Of a stretch of 64,000 nt of DNA, positions 41,290 through 51,088 are shown in pieces. Below the pieces are notes generated by a model that made no database searches, was not told the origin of the DNA, and was given only the letters and a program-made list of their open reading frames with translations. Numbering within the stretch: the stretch's first letter is position 1; each line of letters starts with the position of its first letter. Both the position numbers and the translations under genes were made by a program. The stretch comes from Methanothermobacter tenebrarum (GTDB lineage: Archaea; Methanobacteriota; Methanobacteria; Methanobacteriales; DSM-23052): positions 1-64,000 of the forward strand of contig NZ_QLOE01000003.1 of the NCBI RefSeq assembly GCF_003264935.1, given 5' to 3'.

Positions 41290-42035
41290 TTCAAATGACC
41301 CTAATCCAAATAGATAATTATGGGCCATGGACTGTAACCCCCACCCCCAGGCGAGAGTCAGACCTTCAAATATTACAAGCCGAACTTTACGCTGACCTCC
41401 AAAGACAATTCGCCGCAAAACAGGGACTAGTTTTTTTCATGAGGTTCGATAACATGCTAGCTATAAGTAACGGCATGGACATGGAGGACCATCTAAGAAT
41501 ACAAGAGTCCATAGGTAACAGGTACCCTATAACTGTAAGTATGGGGGTTGGAACAGCAAGGACACCCTATGATGCGCAGAGGAAAGCTACAAAGGCTCTT
41601 CAGAGTCATGGGGGCGCACAATCCGAGGACAGGAAAGAAGTGCTTGCAATCGACAGTTTAGCTGATGAAAACGGTTTTGTGCAAATAGCTCACATCGACA
41701 TTAATGGGATAACAGAAACACTCACTGATACTATGCCAGCCTATGACACATCCTTTGTGGTTAACCGAGTCCAACATTTTTTAATGAAAAAATTGATCAA
41801 AAAAGGTTCGCTACTATTTTTCATAGGCGGAGACAATTTCATGTCCCCATGTAATGGCCTGGCACCAGAAGGATTGCTCAAGATTATAAATGAAAAAGAT
41901 GAGATAAAAATCGCATTAAAAGCGGGCATAGGTAAAGCTTCAACAGCCGAGAAGGCAGCTAACTTGGCAGATCTTGCACTTGAAGAGATAAGAGGCGGTT
42001 TCACCTACGATTTAGTACATCTCATGAAGGAATGA
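41286..42035 (+). CDS. arfA: GTP cyclohydrolase III
   Basis: This enzyme opens GTP to the formamidopyrimidine used by archaea for riboflavin and Fo. The 249-residue protein has two related GGDEF-like halves; key segments are [35 protein letters not shown], and in the second half [21 protein letters not shown] precedes ATG 41286. Its position after cofE and cofD groups it with F420-related synthesis, since Fo derives from the same pathway. Confidence 0.94.
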   Translation: MIQMTLIQIDNYGPWTVTPTPRRESDLQILQAELYADLQRQFAAKQGLVFFMRFDNMLAISNGMDMEDHLRIQESIGNRYPITVSMGVGTARTPYDAQRKATKALQSHGGAQSEDRKEVLAIDSLADENGFVQIAHIDINGITETLTDTMPAYDTSFVVNRVQHFLMKKLIKKGSLLFFIGGDNFMSPCNGLAPEGLLKIINEKDEIKIALKAGIGKASTAEKAANLADLALEEIRGGFTYDLVHLMKE

Positions 42036-42038
42036 TAA

Positions 42039-42776
42039 ATGATCCTTAAAGTATTAGCTCCCATGGCCGGTATTTCTAATGCAAGGTTTTGCCTCAAGCT
42101 CATCCCTTATGGTTTTAACATGGTCACTTTAGGCGGGTACAACGCTGATAAACCAACAGTAAGAGCCGCCAAGAAGATAATAGAAAGAGGAAGATTGGAA
42201 TTTGATTTTAGTGCTGATGAATTACCAACTATAATCCAAGAAGAAGCTTCTCTGATAAAAAACAATGCAGATGTTATGGTATCTGTCAATTTAAGATCGG
42301 TTTCACCAGATCCTGTTATAGAAATTTCAAGGATAAAAGAAGTCGATGTTGTGGAGATAAATGCACATTGCCGTCAAGAGGAGCTTACAAGTATTGGCTG
42401 CGGCCAAGCACTCTTAATGAACCCTGAAAGATTGGAAGATTTCACAAAGGAAGTTGCAAAAAAATCTGATTCAAAGGTTTCAGTCAAGATAAGGGGTAAC
42501 ATACCAGGGGTTGATGAATTGGAGATCGCCAAAGTTTTGGATAACAGTGGAGTGGATTATATCCATTTAGATGCTATGAAACCTGGTTTTAATTATGCGG
42601 ATCTTAAACTAGTAAATAGAGTGAGTAAGGTGATAGAACATGCTGCTTTGATAGGTAATAATTCTATAAGGGATTTAGAGTCTGCCAGAAGAATGTTAAA
42701 CGCAGGTGCGGATGGCATATCCATCGCAAGGGCCGCTATGAATGGAAAATTATCATTTAACCTATCATTATTATGA
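42039..42776 (+). CDS. Archaeal Dus/NifR3-related TIM-barrel protein
   Basis: The 245-residue protein looks like a flavin TIM barrel related to tRNA-dihydrouridine synthase: LAPMAGISNARFCL at the N-terminus, VEINAHCRQEELTSIGCGQALL in the middle and GNNSIRDLESARRMLNAGADGISIARAAM at the end. The sequence differs from true Dus at the catalytic cysteine loop (usual N-x-G-C-P is replaced by NAHCRQ), and the RNA-binding C-terminal domain is missing. It belongs to the archaeal NifR3-related group, whose function is not known to me. It starts three bases after GTP cyclohydrolase III. Confidence 0.8.
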   Translation: MILKVLAPMAGISNARFCLKLIPYGFNMVTLGGYNADKPTVRAAKKIIERGRLEFDFSADELPTIIQEEASLIKNNADVMVSVNLRSVSPDPVIEISRIKEVDVVEINAHCRQEELTSIGCGQALLMNPERLEDFTKEVAKKSDSKVSVKIRGNIPGVDELEIAKVLDNSGVDYIHLDAMKPGFNYADLKLVNRVSKVIEHAALIGNNSIRDLESARRMLNAGADGISIARAAMNGKLSFNLSLL

Positions 42777-42786
42777 CCAAAAAAAC

Positions 42787-42799
42787 TTTTAATATAAAG
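42787..42799 (+). promoter_or_regulatory. Probable TATA box of the atwA operon
   Basis: TTTAATATAAAGT lies in the 88-base gap before atwA. The predicted transcript starts near 42818 and leaves a leader of about 46 bases with Shine-Dalgarno GGGTGAT. Other A/T boxes nearby could also serve. Confidence 0.35.
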
Positions 42800-42864
42800 T
42801 TTAATATCTAATATAATTAGGTTATCATATTTACCTATCCAATCCACATAAAAAGGGTGATTAC

Positions 42865-44460
42865 ATGGCTTTTATAACACTAGAAAATGTTACGAAAACC
42901 TTTAAGGGAAGAGAAGCTATTAAAGATCTCAGTATAAAAATAGAGGAGGGGACGGTGCTCGGTATTCTAGGTAGAAGTGGTGCTGGGAAATCAGTGCTCA
43001 TTAACATGCTACGTGGCATGAAAGAATATAAACCTACTAAAGGAAAGGTCATATATACTGTCGCAATCTGTCCAGAATGTCTACACATCGAACCCCCATC
43101 ATATGAAGGTAAAGAATGCAAATGCGGCGCCACCCTAGAATTAAAAGATGTTGATTTTTGGAACACCGACAAGAAAACATTCAACGCAATCAGAAGACGA
43201 AGCGCAATAATGCTCCAGAGAACCTTCGCATTATACGAAGACGACACAGTAATCGACAACATAACAAGAGCAATACCAGAAGGCGACTACGAAGAAAAAA
43301 TCTACAAAGCCCTCGAATTATTAGAGATGACCCAGATGACCCACAGGGTAACCCACGTCGCCAGAGACCTAAGTGGAGGTGAAAAACAAAGAGTCGTCCT
43401 CGCAAGACAACTTGCAAAGGACCCCATGATCTTCCTTGCAGACGAACCCACAGGAACACTCGACCCTAAAACAGCAGAACTCGTACACGACGCCCTCATC
43501 AAAGGCGTGAAGGAAAAAGGCATAACAATGGTCATAACATCACATTGGCCAGAGGTCATAAAAGACCTATCAGATCACCTAATATGGATCGACAAAGGAG
43601 AAATAGTCGAAGAAGGAGACCCAGAGGATATAGTGGCTAAATTCATGGAACAAGTACCCGCCCCCGAAAGGGTGAAGGAATATGAGGTCGCAGAGCCGCT
43701 AATAATCATGCGAAATGTTAAAAAACATTATTATTCCATCGAACGTGGAGTTGTTAAAGCAGTTGACGGCGTAGACCTAACAGTCTATGAAGGTGAAATA
43801 TTCGGAGTAGTGGGCCTAAGTGGCGCAGGTAAAACAACCCTCTCAAGAATACTCTTCGGATTAACAGAACCCAGTGACGGGGAAGTATGTGTCAGACTCG
43901 GAGACGATTGGATTGACATGACAGAAAAAGGACCCCTCGGACGTGGAAGAGTAACACCATACCTTGGCATATTACACCAAGAATACAGCCTATACCCCCA
44001 CAGGACAGTTTTAGGCAACCTCACAGAGGCCATAAGCTTGGAATTACCCGCAGAATTCGCTAAAATGAAGGCAATTTACGTCCTAAAGGCTGTGGGATTC
44101 GACGAATCCTACGCTGAAAGCCTATTAGAAAAATTCCCGGATGAATTAAGTGGTGGTGAACGCCACAGGGTCGCGCTAGCCCAGGTCCTGATCAAAGAAC
44201 CTAAGATAGTCATCCTAGATGAACCCACAGGTACCATGGACCCCATAACAAGGGTACATGTTGCAGATTCTATAATAAGGGCGAGAGATGAATTAAACCA
44301 GACATTCCTAGTAATATCACACGACATGGATTTCGTGCTAGATGTATGTGATAGAGCATCCCTAATGAGGGCCGGTAAAATAATCAAGACAGGAGATCCA
44401 AAAGAGATAGTCACAGAACTCACACCACCCGAAAAAGAGAAAATGTTAACAGAAGAATAA
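42865..44460 (+). CDS. atwA: Methyl-coenzyme M reductase system component A2 (twin ABC ATPase)
   Basis: Component A2 is an ATP-binding protein needed for reductive activation of methyl-coenzyme M reductase. The 531-residue protein has two ABC domains: Walker A GRSGAGKS and signature LSGGEKQR in the first, GLSGAGKT and LSGGERHR in the second. The first domain carries an inserted cysteine motif (CPECLHIE...CKCG) at about 72-92 that is typical for A2 and may bind metal. The Shine-Dalgarno is GGGTGAT. The marker-9-like gene follows 35 bases later. Confidence 0.95.
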   Translation: MAFITLENVTKTFKGREAIKDLSIKIEEGTVLGILGRSGAGKSVLINMLRGMKEYKPTKGKVIYTVAICPECLHIEPPSYEGKECKCGATLELKDVDFWNTDKKTFNAIRRRSAIMLQRTFALYEDDTVIDNITRAIPEGDYEEKIYKALELLEMTQMTHRVTHVARDLSGGEKQRVVLARQLAKDPMIFLADEPTGTLDPKTAELVHDALIKGVKEKGITMVITSHWPEVIKDLSDHLIWIDKGEIVEEGDPEDIVAKFMEQVPAPERVKEYEVAEPLIIMRNVKKHYYSIERGVVKAVDGVDLTVYEGEIFGVVGLSGAGKTTLSRILFGLTEPSDGEVCVRLGDDWIDMTEKGPLGRGRVTPYLGILHQEYSLYPHRTVLGNLTEAISLELPAEFAKMKAIYVLKAVGFDESYAESLLEKFPDELSGGERHRVALAQVLIKEPKIVILDEPTGTMDPITRVHVADSIIRARDELNQTFLVISHDMDFVLDVCDRASLMRAGKIIKTGDPKEIVTELTPPEKEKMLTEE

Positions 44461-44495
44461 TACGCTTTCTCTTTATTCTATCAGGAGGATTACCC

Positions 44496-44975
44496 TTGGG
44501 ATGGGACGATGCACCTTCACACGTTTGCAGAGGCGGAGACAAAAGAGCGCTAGCATTCTGCTGTCCCCCAATCAAACCTTGCCCCATACTATATGCCCTA
44601 GAAGATGCGGGCTTAACACCCCAAGAATACATAGCAATAAAAGAAGAATTCGCCAAAAAAACAAGACTAGGTGAAGGTGAAGGTACCTGTTTCGGATCCT
44701 TGGTATGGTGCTGTAAACCATCCAAACCCTGCCCTTTCAGAGACTTAGTCATGAAAAAAATCAACATGACAGTCGACGAATACATGGAACTCAAGAAAGA
44801 ACTAGCCAAAAGACTGGTCGGAAAAGCGGAGATAATCGATAAAAAAGATATAAAAGCCCTCGCGGAAGCCTTCAACGTCACCATGGAAGATGCGAGAGAA
44901 GCCCTAATACAAGCCAAAAACGACCTGAGAACAGCCATGAAAATACTTAGGATGAAAACCCTCGAACAGGGATGA
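44496..44975 (+). CDS. Methanogenesis marker 9-like cysteine-rich protein
   Basis: The 159-residue protein contains two copies of a cysteine motif: [20 protein letters not shown] at about 11-30 and [16 protein letters not shown] at about 68-83. Four cysteines in each copy suggest two metal or iron-sulfur sites. The C-terminal 45 residues look like a UBA-type helical domain ([23 protein letters not shown]). This matches my memory of the methanogenesis marker 9 family, found only in methanogens, with unknown role. It starts with TTG after GGAGGAT and follows atwA, so a part in cofactor or Mcr maturation is inferred. Confidence 0.72.
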   Translation: MGWDDAPSHVCRGGDKRALAFCCPPIKPCPILYALEDAGLTPQEYIAIKEEFAKKTRLGEGEGTCFGSLVWCCKPSKPCPFRDLVMKKINMTVDEYMELKKELAKRLVGKAEIIDKKDIKALAEAFNVTMEDAREALIQAKNDLRTAMKILRMKTLEQG

Positions 44976-44979
44976 AAAA

Positions 44980-45606
44980 ATGCCATGGACCCCATTATTT
45001 TTAAAATTGGATGGTAAAAAAGTTTTCATATTAGGTTCGGGGGAGGTGGCTACTAGAAGAGCTATAAGGTTCCGAGAAGCCGGAGCCAAAGTAATAATCT
45101 GTGGGGATAACATACAACCCCGTCTCGAAGAGATGGGCATCATATACAAGCCATTAGAAGAAATGGAAGAGCTAATCAAATGGGCGGATATTATCATAAC
45201 CGCAAGTGGAGATCCAACACTAAACGAGAAAGTAGCATCCCTCTCATCAGGGAAACTCTTAAACAGAGCCGACAAACCCCAAGATGGGAATCTGATCGTC
45301 CCAATCACGTTCTCAACTGATGACGTGGGAATAGCAATATCAACTCATGGTAAAAGTCCAATAATGGCCCGTGCCATACGAGACAAAATAAAGGACGCGA
45401 TAACGGAGGAGGACATCCTCCAGATAAGATTACAAGATTATGCACGCCGCAAACTTAAGAAGATCATCCCAGATCAAAAGAAAAGGCGCAGAATACTCTA
45501 TAGTCTAACCAAAGACAATAAAATCCAACTCCACTTAAAGAATAAGGACCTAGAAGAGGCTAAAAAATATGTGGACTCCCTCATCGAGCATCTGGGGGTA
45601 TCCTAG
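44980..45606 (+). CDS. Precorrin-2 dehydrogenase/siroheme synthase-type protein
   Basis: The 208-residue protein is the CysG-B/Met8 type that oxidises precorrin-2 to sirohydrochlorin, with an NAD-binding motif FILGSGEVATRRA and a C-terminal helical domain. In methanogens it feeds siroheme, F430 and cobamide synthesis. The gene starts four bases after the marker-9-like gene. Its TAG stop is followed at once, in the same frame, by the hemA coding sequence. Its last codons hold GGGGGT, a possible Shine-Dalgarno for hemA. Confidence 0.92.
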   Translation: MPWTPLFLKLDGKKVFILGSGEVATRRAIRFREAGAKVIICGDNIQPRLEEMGIIYKPLEEMEELIKWADIIITASGDPTLNEKVASLSSGKLLNRADKPQDGNLIVPITFSTDDVGIAISTHGKSPIMARAIRDKIKDAITEEDILQIRLQDYARRKLKKIIPDQKKRRRILYSLTKDNKIQLHLKNKDLEEAKKYVDSLIEHLGVS

Positions 45607-46785
45607 CTGATACTAAATATTAGAGTAGATCATAAAATAGCAGACATTGAGGGGATAGAAAAGGCAGACAAAATACTCGATGAAATATTAGATGAACTAA
45701 AAGGGAATATAAAAGAACACATCCCAATCAAAACATGTAACAGGATAGAACACTACCTTATAGTTAAAGAACCCACCCCAGCTATAAATCACCCAAACAT
45801 AATCAGAGAAGAAGGGCAAAATGCACTCAAACACTTGCTAAGATTAGCAGCAGGATTAGAGTCCATGATAATAGGCGAAGACCAGATACTGGGCCAGATA
45901 AAAGAAGCCAGGTTAGCTGCATTAAAAAGAGGATCATGCGGCCCCATCCTTGACATGATCTTCAACAAGGCCGTGCACGTGGGGCAAATGGTCCGTAACA
46001 GGACTCAAATAAACAAAGGGTCAATTTCCATAGGCTCCGCCGCGGTAGAACTTGCTGAATCAGTCCAAGGAGACCTAAAGTGTAAAAAGGTCCTCGTGAT
46101 CGGAGCAGGGGAAATGGGCGCACTAGTTGCCAGGGCTTTGGCAGAGAAACAATTAAGGGCCATAGTAGTTGCTAACAGGACATATGACAGAGCAGTTAAA
46201 CTTGCAGAAGAACTTGGAGGATATGCAATCCAATTCGACAAATTAGACGAGGCACTATCAGATGCGGATGTAGTTATAAGTGCAACAGCAGCTCCACACT
46301 ACATATTAACCCATGAAAGAGTGAAAAAGGCCATACCAGTAGAAAGACGTGATACTGTTACAATGATAGACATAGCAAACCCAAGAGACATAGAAGAAAA
46401 GGTCAAAGAACTAGGGATAAAATTATTCAATATCGACGACTTGAGAGGCATAGCGGAAAAAAATCGTAGAAAACGTGAAAAAGAAGCGCAAAAAGCAGAG
46501 CAGATCATAGAAGAAGAACTAGAATTATTAGTCAATTCACTTAAATATAAAAAAATAGAACCACTCATTTCAAAAATACGTAAAAAAATGGAAGAAATCA
46601 GAGTAAGGGAAACAAAAAAGGCAATAAAAAAGCTGGGCAAAATAGAAGGTGAAGAAAAAATAATAGAGGATCTTACAAGATCCATAGTAAATAAAATATT
46701 CCATGACATAGTATCAAGGTTACGTGAAGCTGCTGAAAAAGACGACGAGGAACTTATAAAAGCTTGTGAAAAATTATTTAACTGA
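45607..46785 (+). CDS. hemA: Glutamyl-tRNA reductase (non-canonical CTG start)
   Basis: GluTR reduces glutamyl-tRNA to glutamate semialdehyde, the first step of tetrapyrrole synthesis. The frame reads LILNIRVDHKIAD from CTG 45607, directly after the TAG of the previous gene. The catalytic cysteine is Cys44 in IKTCNRIEHYL (45736-45738), before the first ATG at 45835, so the gene must start upstream of that ATG. No ATG, GTG or TTG exists between the TAG and Cys44; CTG is the most likely start. The full length of 392 residues is normal. Other motifs: GLESMIIGEDQILGQIK and the NADPH motif GAGEMGALVARAL. Confidence 0.9.
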   Translation: MILNIRVDHKIADIEGIEKADKILDEILDELKGNIKEHIPIKTCNRIEHYLIVKEPTPAINHPNIIREEGQNALKHLLRLAAGLESMIIGEDQILGQIKEARLAALKRGSCGPILDMIFNKAVHVGQMVRNRTQINKGSISIGSAAVELAESVQGDLKCKKVLVIGAGEMGALVARALAEKQLRAIVVANRTYDRAVKLAEELGGYAIQFDKLDEALSDADVVISATAAPHYILTHERVKKAIPVERRDTVTMIDIANPRDIEEKVKELGIKLFNIDDLRGIAEKNRRKREKEAQKAEQIIEEELELLVNSLKYKKIEPLISKIRKKMEEIRVRETKKAIKKLGKIEGEEKIIEDLTRSIVNKIFHDIVSRLREAAEKDDEELIKACEKLFN

Positions 46786-46882
46786 CTAATTTCCGTATTT
46801 ATGTGTTCTCAATGGGGGCTACTCCTTTAAAAGGGAACCTCTCAACCATAAGAAAAGGTCTCGTAAAGTGGGGGTTGATCTT

Positions 46883-48004
46883 TTATGCGAACATGTGTTT
46901 TGGTTCCTTGGCCTTTTTATTGTTATCTCTAAATATCTTTTCTATATGTTTCTCTGTTATAGTATCTGAGTCCTCGGCTATGGCCTGGTGGAGAGCATTC
47001 TTTAATATCTTCTCTTTTATGTCTCTCCCTGACATGCCCTTCGTCAATTTCACTAGTTTTTCGATGGGATATTCTATTTTGAGTGGCATGGTCTCCATGT
47101 ATCTTTTTATCATTTCCCTTCTCTCATCCTCTGTTGGGAGTGTGAACTCTATTTCATCCTCGAAACGGCTTCTAAGGGCGCTATCGAGTAGAGATGGGTT
47201 ATTGGTGGCTCCTATTGTGACTACCCCATAATTTTCGTTTATACCATCCATTTCTGTGAGGAGTGCGTTCACTATCTCTGATACGTCACCCCTTATAGAC
47301 TGGTATTTTCTATCTAATCCTATAGCGTCTATTTCATCTATGAAAATGACTGATGGGGCTGTCTTTGAAGCAAGTTCATATAATTCATGGATTTGACGGG
47401 CACCATCCCCTACATGGTCTCCTATAAGACTTGTTGCCTTTATAAGATATAATGGGACGTCTAATTCATTGGCTAGAGATTTTGCTAGCATTGTTTTACC
47501 AGTTCCGGGCGTGCCATAAAATAACACGTTCCTTGGAGCCCATTCCTTGAAGTTTTCCGGATCTTCAAGATACTTCATTATAATCTTACATTTCATCTTA
47601 GCATGCTCTTGTCCTATAACATCATCCATTCTAACGTTGCTGCGGACTTCATGGAAATCCTCAATGTTCTTTGTTTCTATTAATACGATGGACGTATTTC
47701 TGTTAATCTTTGAATTATCTGGGTAAGCTCTTATAATCTTGAATGCATAGTCTGGTAATAGTCTCTGGTCAAATAGGTATGAGCCTTCAGTTACCAGGAA
47801 CCCCTCCCATTGTTCTCTTGCGTATAATTCAAAAAGTTCATTATTGATAACTTCTATTTTAGGCGTTTCAATAAGACTACAAACGAAGGGGTACCCTACT
47901 GGTTGCAATACCACTAGTTTCGCTTTTTTCTCTGGTTTCACTATTCTTTTAGGGGTTTTGTTATCTTTGGTCTGTGAGTCATGGACAATATTACTAAATT
48001 TCAC
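46883..48004 (-). CDS. AAA+ ATPase with a novel N-terminal domain
   Basis: The 373-residue protein has a single AAA+ module in its C-terminal two thirds: Walker A GTPGTGKT near 174, Walker [12 protein letters not shown] near 233, sensor 1 [12 protein letters not shown] and the arginine-finger region [10 protein letters not shown]. It resembles a single module of Cdc48/VAT or FtsH-type proteins. The N-terminal about 130 residues ([18 protein letters not shown] and onward) match no domain I know and may bind substrate. It is a stand-alone gene, convergent to hemA. Confidence 0.82.
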   Translation of the reverse strand: MKFSNIVHDSQTKDNKTPKRIVKPEKKAKLVVLQPVGYPFVCSLIETPKIEVINNELFELYAREQWEGFLVTEGSYLFDQRLLPDYAFKIIRAYPDNSKINRNTSIVLIETKNIEDFHEVRSNVRMDDVIGQEHAKMKCKIIMKYLEDPENFKEWAPRNVLFYGTPGTGKTMLAKSLANELDVPLYLIKATSLIGDHVGDGARQIHELYELASKTAPSVIFIDEIDAIGLDRKYQSIRGDVSEIVNALLTEMDGINENYGVVTIGATNNPSLLDSALRSRFEDEIEFTLPTEDERREMIKRYMETMPLKIEYPIEKLVKLTKGMSGRDIKEKILKNALHQAIAEDSDTITEKHIEKIFRDNNKKAKEPKHMFA

Positions 48005-48060
48005 CGCATCACCGAGAATAAAATTTTTTCCTATACTATGCTAAGGAAACTACTAATATA

Positions 48061-48906
48061 TTATATTTTCCCACTTGATATATCCATCAAGATTTCCTTA
48101 ATTTTGAGGGCGTCAAGATCTCTATGGGGCGTCTCACAAATTATCGTATAATCCCAACCTTTTTCGATGAGAGCATAAAGTATTGGCTTTAAAGGGGGTC
48201 CATAGTCTTTCTCATCCAAGCTGTGATGTTTCTTCTCCCCCTTATCCGTATATTCGATTCTAGTGTAATGACAATGTAAATGCTCGATATCTAGATTATC
48301 CTCTAATAGGTTGAGTATGTTCATATAATCTTCAATTTCCTTGGGCGCTCCCCTCCTCCTGGCATATATGTGGGCGAAGTCAATTGTTGGTTCGAAATTA
48401 TCAAATGATTGGCAGATTTCGATAATCTCAGATAAACTTCCAACCTGGGATATTCTACCAGTAGTCTCCGGGGCGAAACAAAAATCTCGGATCTCAGATG
48501 CCTCAATTTCTTCTAAAAGCAAACTTATAGACTCTTCACAAACTTTAAGGGCCTTTTCTTTATCCTGACCAGAATAGAAGCCGGGGTGGAATACTATCCT
48601 GTAGGCTCCCATCCATTCCCCGGCCCTTGCAGCTTGCATTAACCGTTCAATAGACCTTTCACGCACATCATCCTTAGGAGAGGAAAGATTAATATAATAA
48701 GGTGCATGGATTGACACTATGATATCATTCTTGCTAGAATCTTCCTTGATACCCTCGGCGATCCTTTCACTTACCCTAACACCATAGGTGGCCTGGTACT
48801 CATAAGCATCAAGGTTCATGGCCCGGATATAACTGCAGACTTTACTGGATTCTCCTTTATAATTAACTGGGTTACCTGCTGGGCCTAACCTTATCATGTT
48901 GATCAT
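48061..48906 (-). CDS. Endonuclease IV-like TIM-barrel protein
   Basis: The 281-residue protein has the AP-endonuclease-2 fold. Metal-ligand segments of endonuclease IV are visible: VSIHAPYYINL, RIVFHPGFYSG, CFAPETTG, TIDFAHIYA, IEHLHCHYTRIE and TIICETPHRD. Endonuclease IV cuts DNA at abasic sites, but some family members are sugar isomerases. The start at ATG 48906 follows AAAAGGAG; ATG 48897 is an alternative. It sits 10 bases after gap. Confidence 0.82.
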   Translation of the reverse strand: MINMIRLGPAGNPVNYKGESSKVCSYIRAMNLDAYEYQATYGVRVSERIAEGIKEDSSKNDIIVSIHAPYYINLSSPKDDVRERSIERLMQAARAGEWMGAYRIVFHPGFYSGQDKEKALKVCEESISLLLEEIEASEIRDFCFAPETTGRISQVGSLSEIIEICQSFDNFEPTIDFAHIYARRRGAPKEIEDYMNILNLLEDNLDIEHLHCHYTRIEYTDKGEKKHHSLDEKDYGPPLKPILYALIEKGWDYTIICETPHRDLDALKIKEILMDISSGKI

Positions 48907-48916
48907 CGGACTCCTT

Positions 48917-49930
48917 TTAGAGGATCCCCATAGCCTTATTTGTCTTCTCTATAGACTTTTTGTTATCCTCTTCAAGTTCTAATAGGGCCCTTATAGCATC
49001 TACACTCTCTGGTACCGCATCAGCTTCCTGGTGCACGGCCTGCATATAATATAATTCGCCATCCACTATATTAAGGGATTCTTCCCATACAGCAATTTCA
49101 TAGAGGTCGTTGCGTGGACGGCCTAACTCCCTTGCATATTCCATTATCTCTGCTGTGGATGCGAGACCTTCACTCGCTTTTACTAGCATAACCCTAGATG
49201 TTTTGTTAAGTTCTTCTTTTATTTCTTCTATATCAACTGGGTTTTCAAGTTCTACCATGATATTGTGTTGGTGCATTAAGGTTGTGGGGACTAGTAAAGC
49301 CACTGTATTAATGTTAATACCGTACATGACTGTTTTAAGGTCTGGGCCGTGGTGTGATGGTACTGTTGGAGGGTTTGGCACGATAGCATTAATCGGACCC
49401 TTTTTAACTTGGGCTGGGTCTGCTGCTCTTCTCACCATAACAGCTCTAACCTTTTTTATACCACAGAGATCATCTATGGGTTTTAGGGTTCGGCAAAGGC
49501 CTGTGGTATTACATGATACTACCCTTGTATAGTCTGCTCCAAGGGAATCATCATAGTTTGTGAAGGAGTTGAAGGACAATCCTATATCTTCGTGTTTTTC
49601 TCCTCCCTGGAATATTGCTTTTATGCCCTTTTCCCTGTACATTTTAAGGTTCTTAGCACCTATGCCCTCTGGCGTCGCGTCTACGATTATATCTGCTTCA
49701 TCTATCATATCCTCAACTGTACCGCTTATTTCGATGCCTGCTTCTTGAAATAGTTTTTCTCTTTCAGGTATGCTTATATAGAGGTCATACCCTTTCTTAA
49801 GGGCCATTCTAGCCTCGAAATCAGGTCTTGTTTTGCTCACACCAACTATCTTCATGTCCTTTTGGGCGGCTACAGCATCAGCCACCCTTTTACCTATGGT
49901 CCCATATCCATTTATAGCTACAGATACCAT
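48917..49930 (-). CDS. gap: Archaeal glyceraldehyde-3-phosphate dehydrogenase (type II)
   Basis: The 337-residue enzyme is the archaeal NAD(P)-dependent type. The dinucleotide motif is [17 protein letters not shown] and the catalytic cysteine is in [13 protein letters not shown]. It converts glyceraldehyde 3-phosphate and 1,3-bisphosphoglycerate, linking with the pgk and tpiA genes elsewhere in the window. The frame is open to 49963, but GGGGGAGGTT precedes ATG 49930, which also gives the usual N-terminus [10 protein letters not shown]. Confidence 0.97.
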   Translation of the reverse strand: MVSVAINGYGTIGKRVADAVAAQKDMKIVGVSKTRPDFEARMALKKGYDLYISIPEREKLFQEAGIEISGTVEDMIDEADIIVDATPEGIGAKNLKMYREKGIKAIFQGGEKHEDIGLSFNSFTNYDDSLGADYTRVVSCNTTGLCRTLKPIDDLCGIKKVRAVMVRRAADPAQVKKGPINAIVPNPPTVPSHHGPDLKTVMYGININTVALLVPTTLMHQHNIMVELENPVDIEEIKEELNKTSRVMLVKASEGLASTAEIMEYARELGRPRNDLYEIAVWEESLNIVDGELYYMQAVHQEADAVPESVDAIRALLELEEDNKKSIEKTNKAMGIL

Positions 49931-50026
49931 CTTTATAACCTCCCCCATCCCGTGGGATGACATGTGAAAATTCTATTTTTTGATTCAGATATAATCTTTT
50001 CTTCTGGATTCCAAAGAGTAAAGTAT

Positions 50027-51088
50027 TTAGGTTTCTATTTCATCCAATTTTTCTGGGAGATATGTGTCAACAACATACTCGAGACCATATTTTGAAAATG
50101 ATTGTTGTTCGGCCTTTTTACCTATCTTTAACATTTTCTTGATTTCTCTTTTCCAGAAATCGTCCTTGTAACGGGGGTCACGTAGGAGTTCTTTGAGTCT
50201 TAGAATGTCTATATCCTTCAGGGGGTCTGTTGGCAAATCGTAATTTATTATATCGGTTGCTGTCACTCCGAGGAACTTGGCATCTGGAGTGGCTAATTCA
50301 TGGTTTACATGGGCTAGTTTAGCGCTCCCTGATATTATTACCATGGCTATGTGGAATCCCCATGGGTCTCCGTCATTGCAAATATATATTGGTAGGTTTA
50401 ATTCTTCGTTCACTCTTTTGAGGAATCTTCTTGTTGCCCTTGCAGCCTGGCCTTTTAATCCTACAATGAGTGAATCGAATTTTTTGTAGGCCTTTTCTTG
50501 GACGAGACGATGGTACATACCCATGGTTTCGACTGCTATAACCCTTTCAACGTCATGGTCAACGAATTCTACTTCGTCGATGGTTGGTGGTATGGTATAA
50601 CCTGATTTACCAGCCTTCAAGGCGTTTATTTCAATGTCGCCTTCCCTTACTGTTAATTCTCCGTATACTGCTGCGCCGTCTTCTTCTGGTAGTAGTCCAA
50701 GGTCTTCGCGGGTCATTCCCAAGGTGACTTCAAGGTCTTCGCCTATTATATTAGACTCTTGTTGGTCTGCGAAGTCAACATCCCAACCTTCCGAGACATA
50801 ATATAATTCCCTCAGAGTTGCTGTTTTGTTTCTCTTGACAAGATCTTTGCAGAAATTGGCTATGTATAACATCTGGGCTATCTTTTTTATCTGTTTAACG
50901 TTTCCCATGGATCTGATACCATATTTTTCGCCTAGGATGTAGTGGCGCTTTTTATCATCATATATGATATTAGATGTGCTCCTTGAAGGTACTCTTATCC
51001 TTGGCACCTTATCTTTGGTGACATCTTCTATTATCATCTCGCCTAAGCCTTTGAGCTTTTGTAGTGCTATTTCCCTTCTATTCATCAT
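50027..51088 (-). CDS. top6A: DNA topoisomerase VI subunit A
   Basis: Subunit A (Spo11 homologue) cuts both DNA strands. The 353-residue protein has the catalytic tyrosine in [13 protein letters not shown] and the Toprim motif [11 protein letters not shown]. The open frame extends to GTG 51097; AGGTGA fits ATG 51088 better. It overlaps the end of top6B by 11 bases, so the subunits are translated together. Confidence 0.97.
   Translation of the reverse strand: MMNRREIALQKLKGLGEMIIEDVTKDKVPRIRVPSRSTSNIIYDDKKRHYILGEKYGIRSMGNVKQIKKIAQMLYIANFCKDLVKRNKTATLRELYYVSEGWDVDFADQQESNIIGEDLEVTLGMTREDLGLLPEEDGAAVYGELTVREGDIEINALKAGKSGYTIPPTIDEVEFVDHDVERVIAVETMGMYHRLVQEKAYKKFDSLIVGLKGQAARATRRFLKRVNEELNLPIYICNDGDPWGFHIAMVIISGSAKLAHVNHELATPDAKFLGVTATDIINYDLPTDPLKDIDILRLKELLRDPRYKDDFWKREIKKMLKIGKKAEQQSFSKYGLEYVVDTYLPEKLDEIET

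Noticed and set aside
45604-45606. TAG between the siroheme-type gene and hemA read as pyrrolysine
   Set aside because: Methanobacteriales are not known to use pyrrolysine, and the two proteins are normally separate. A non-standard start is simpler, though read-through is not excluded.
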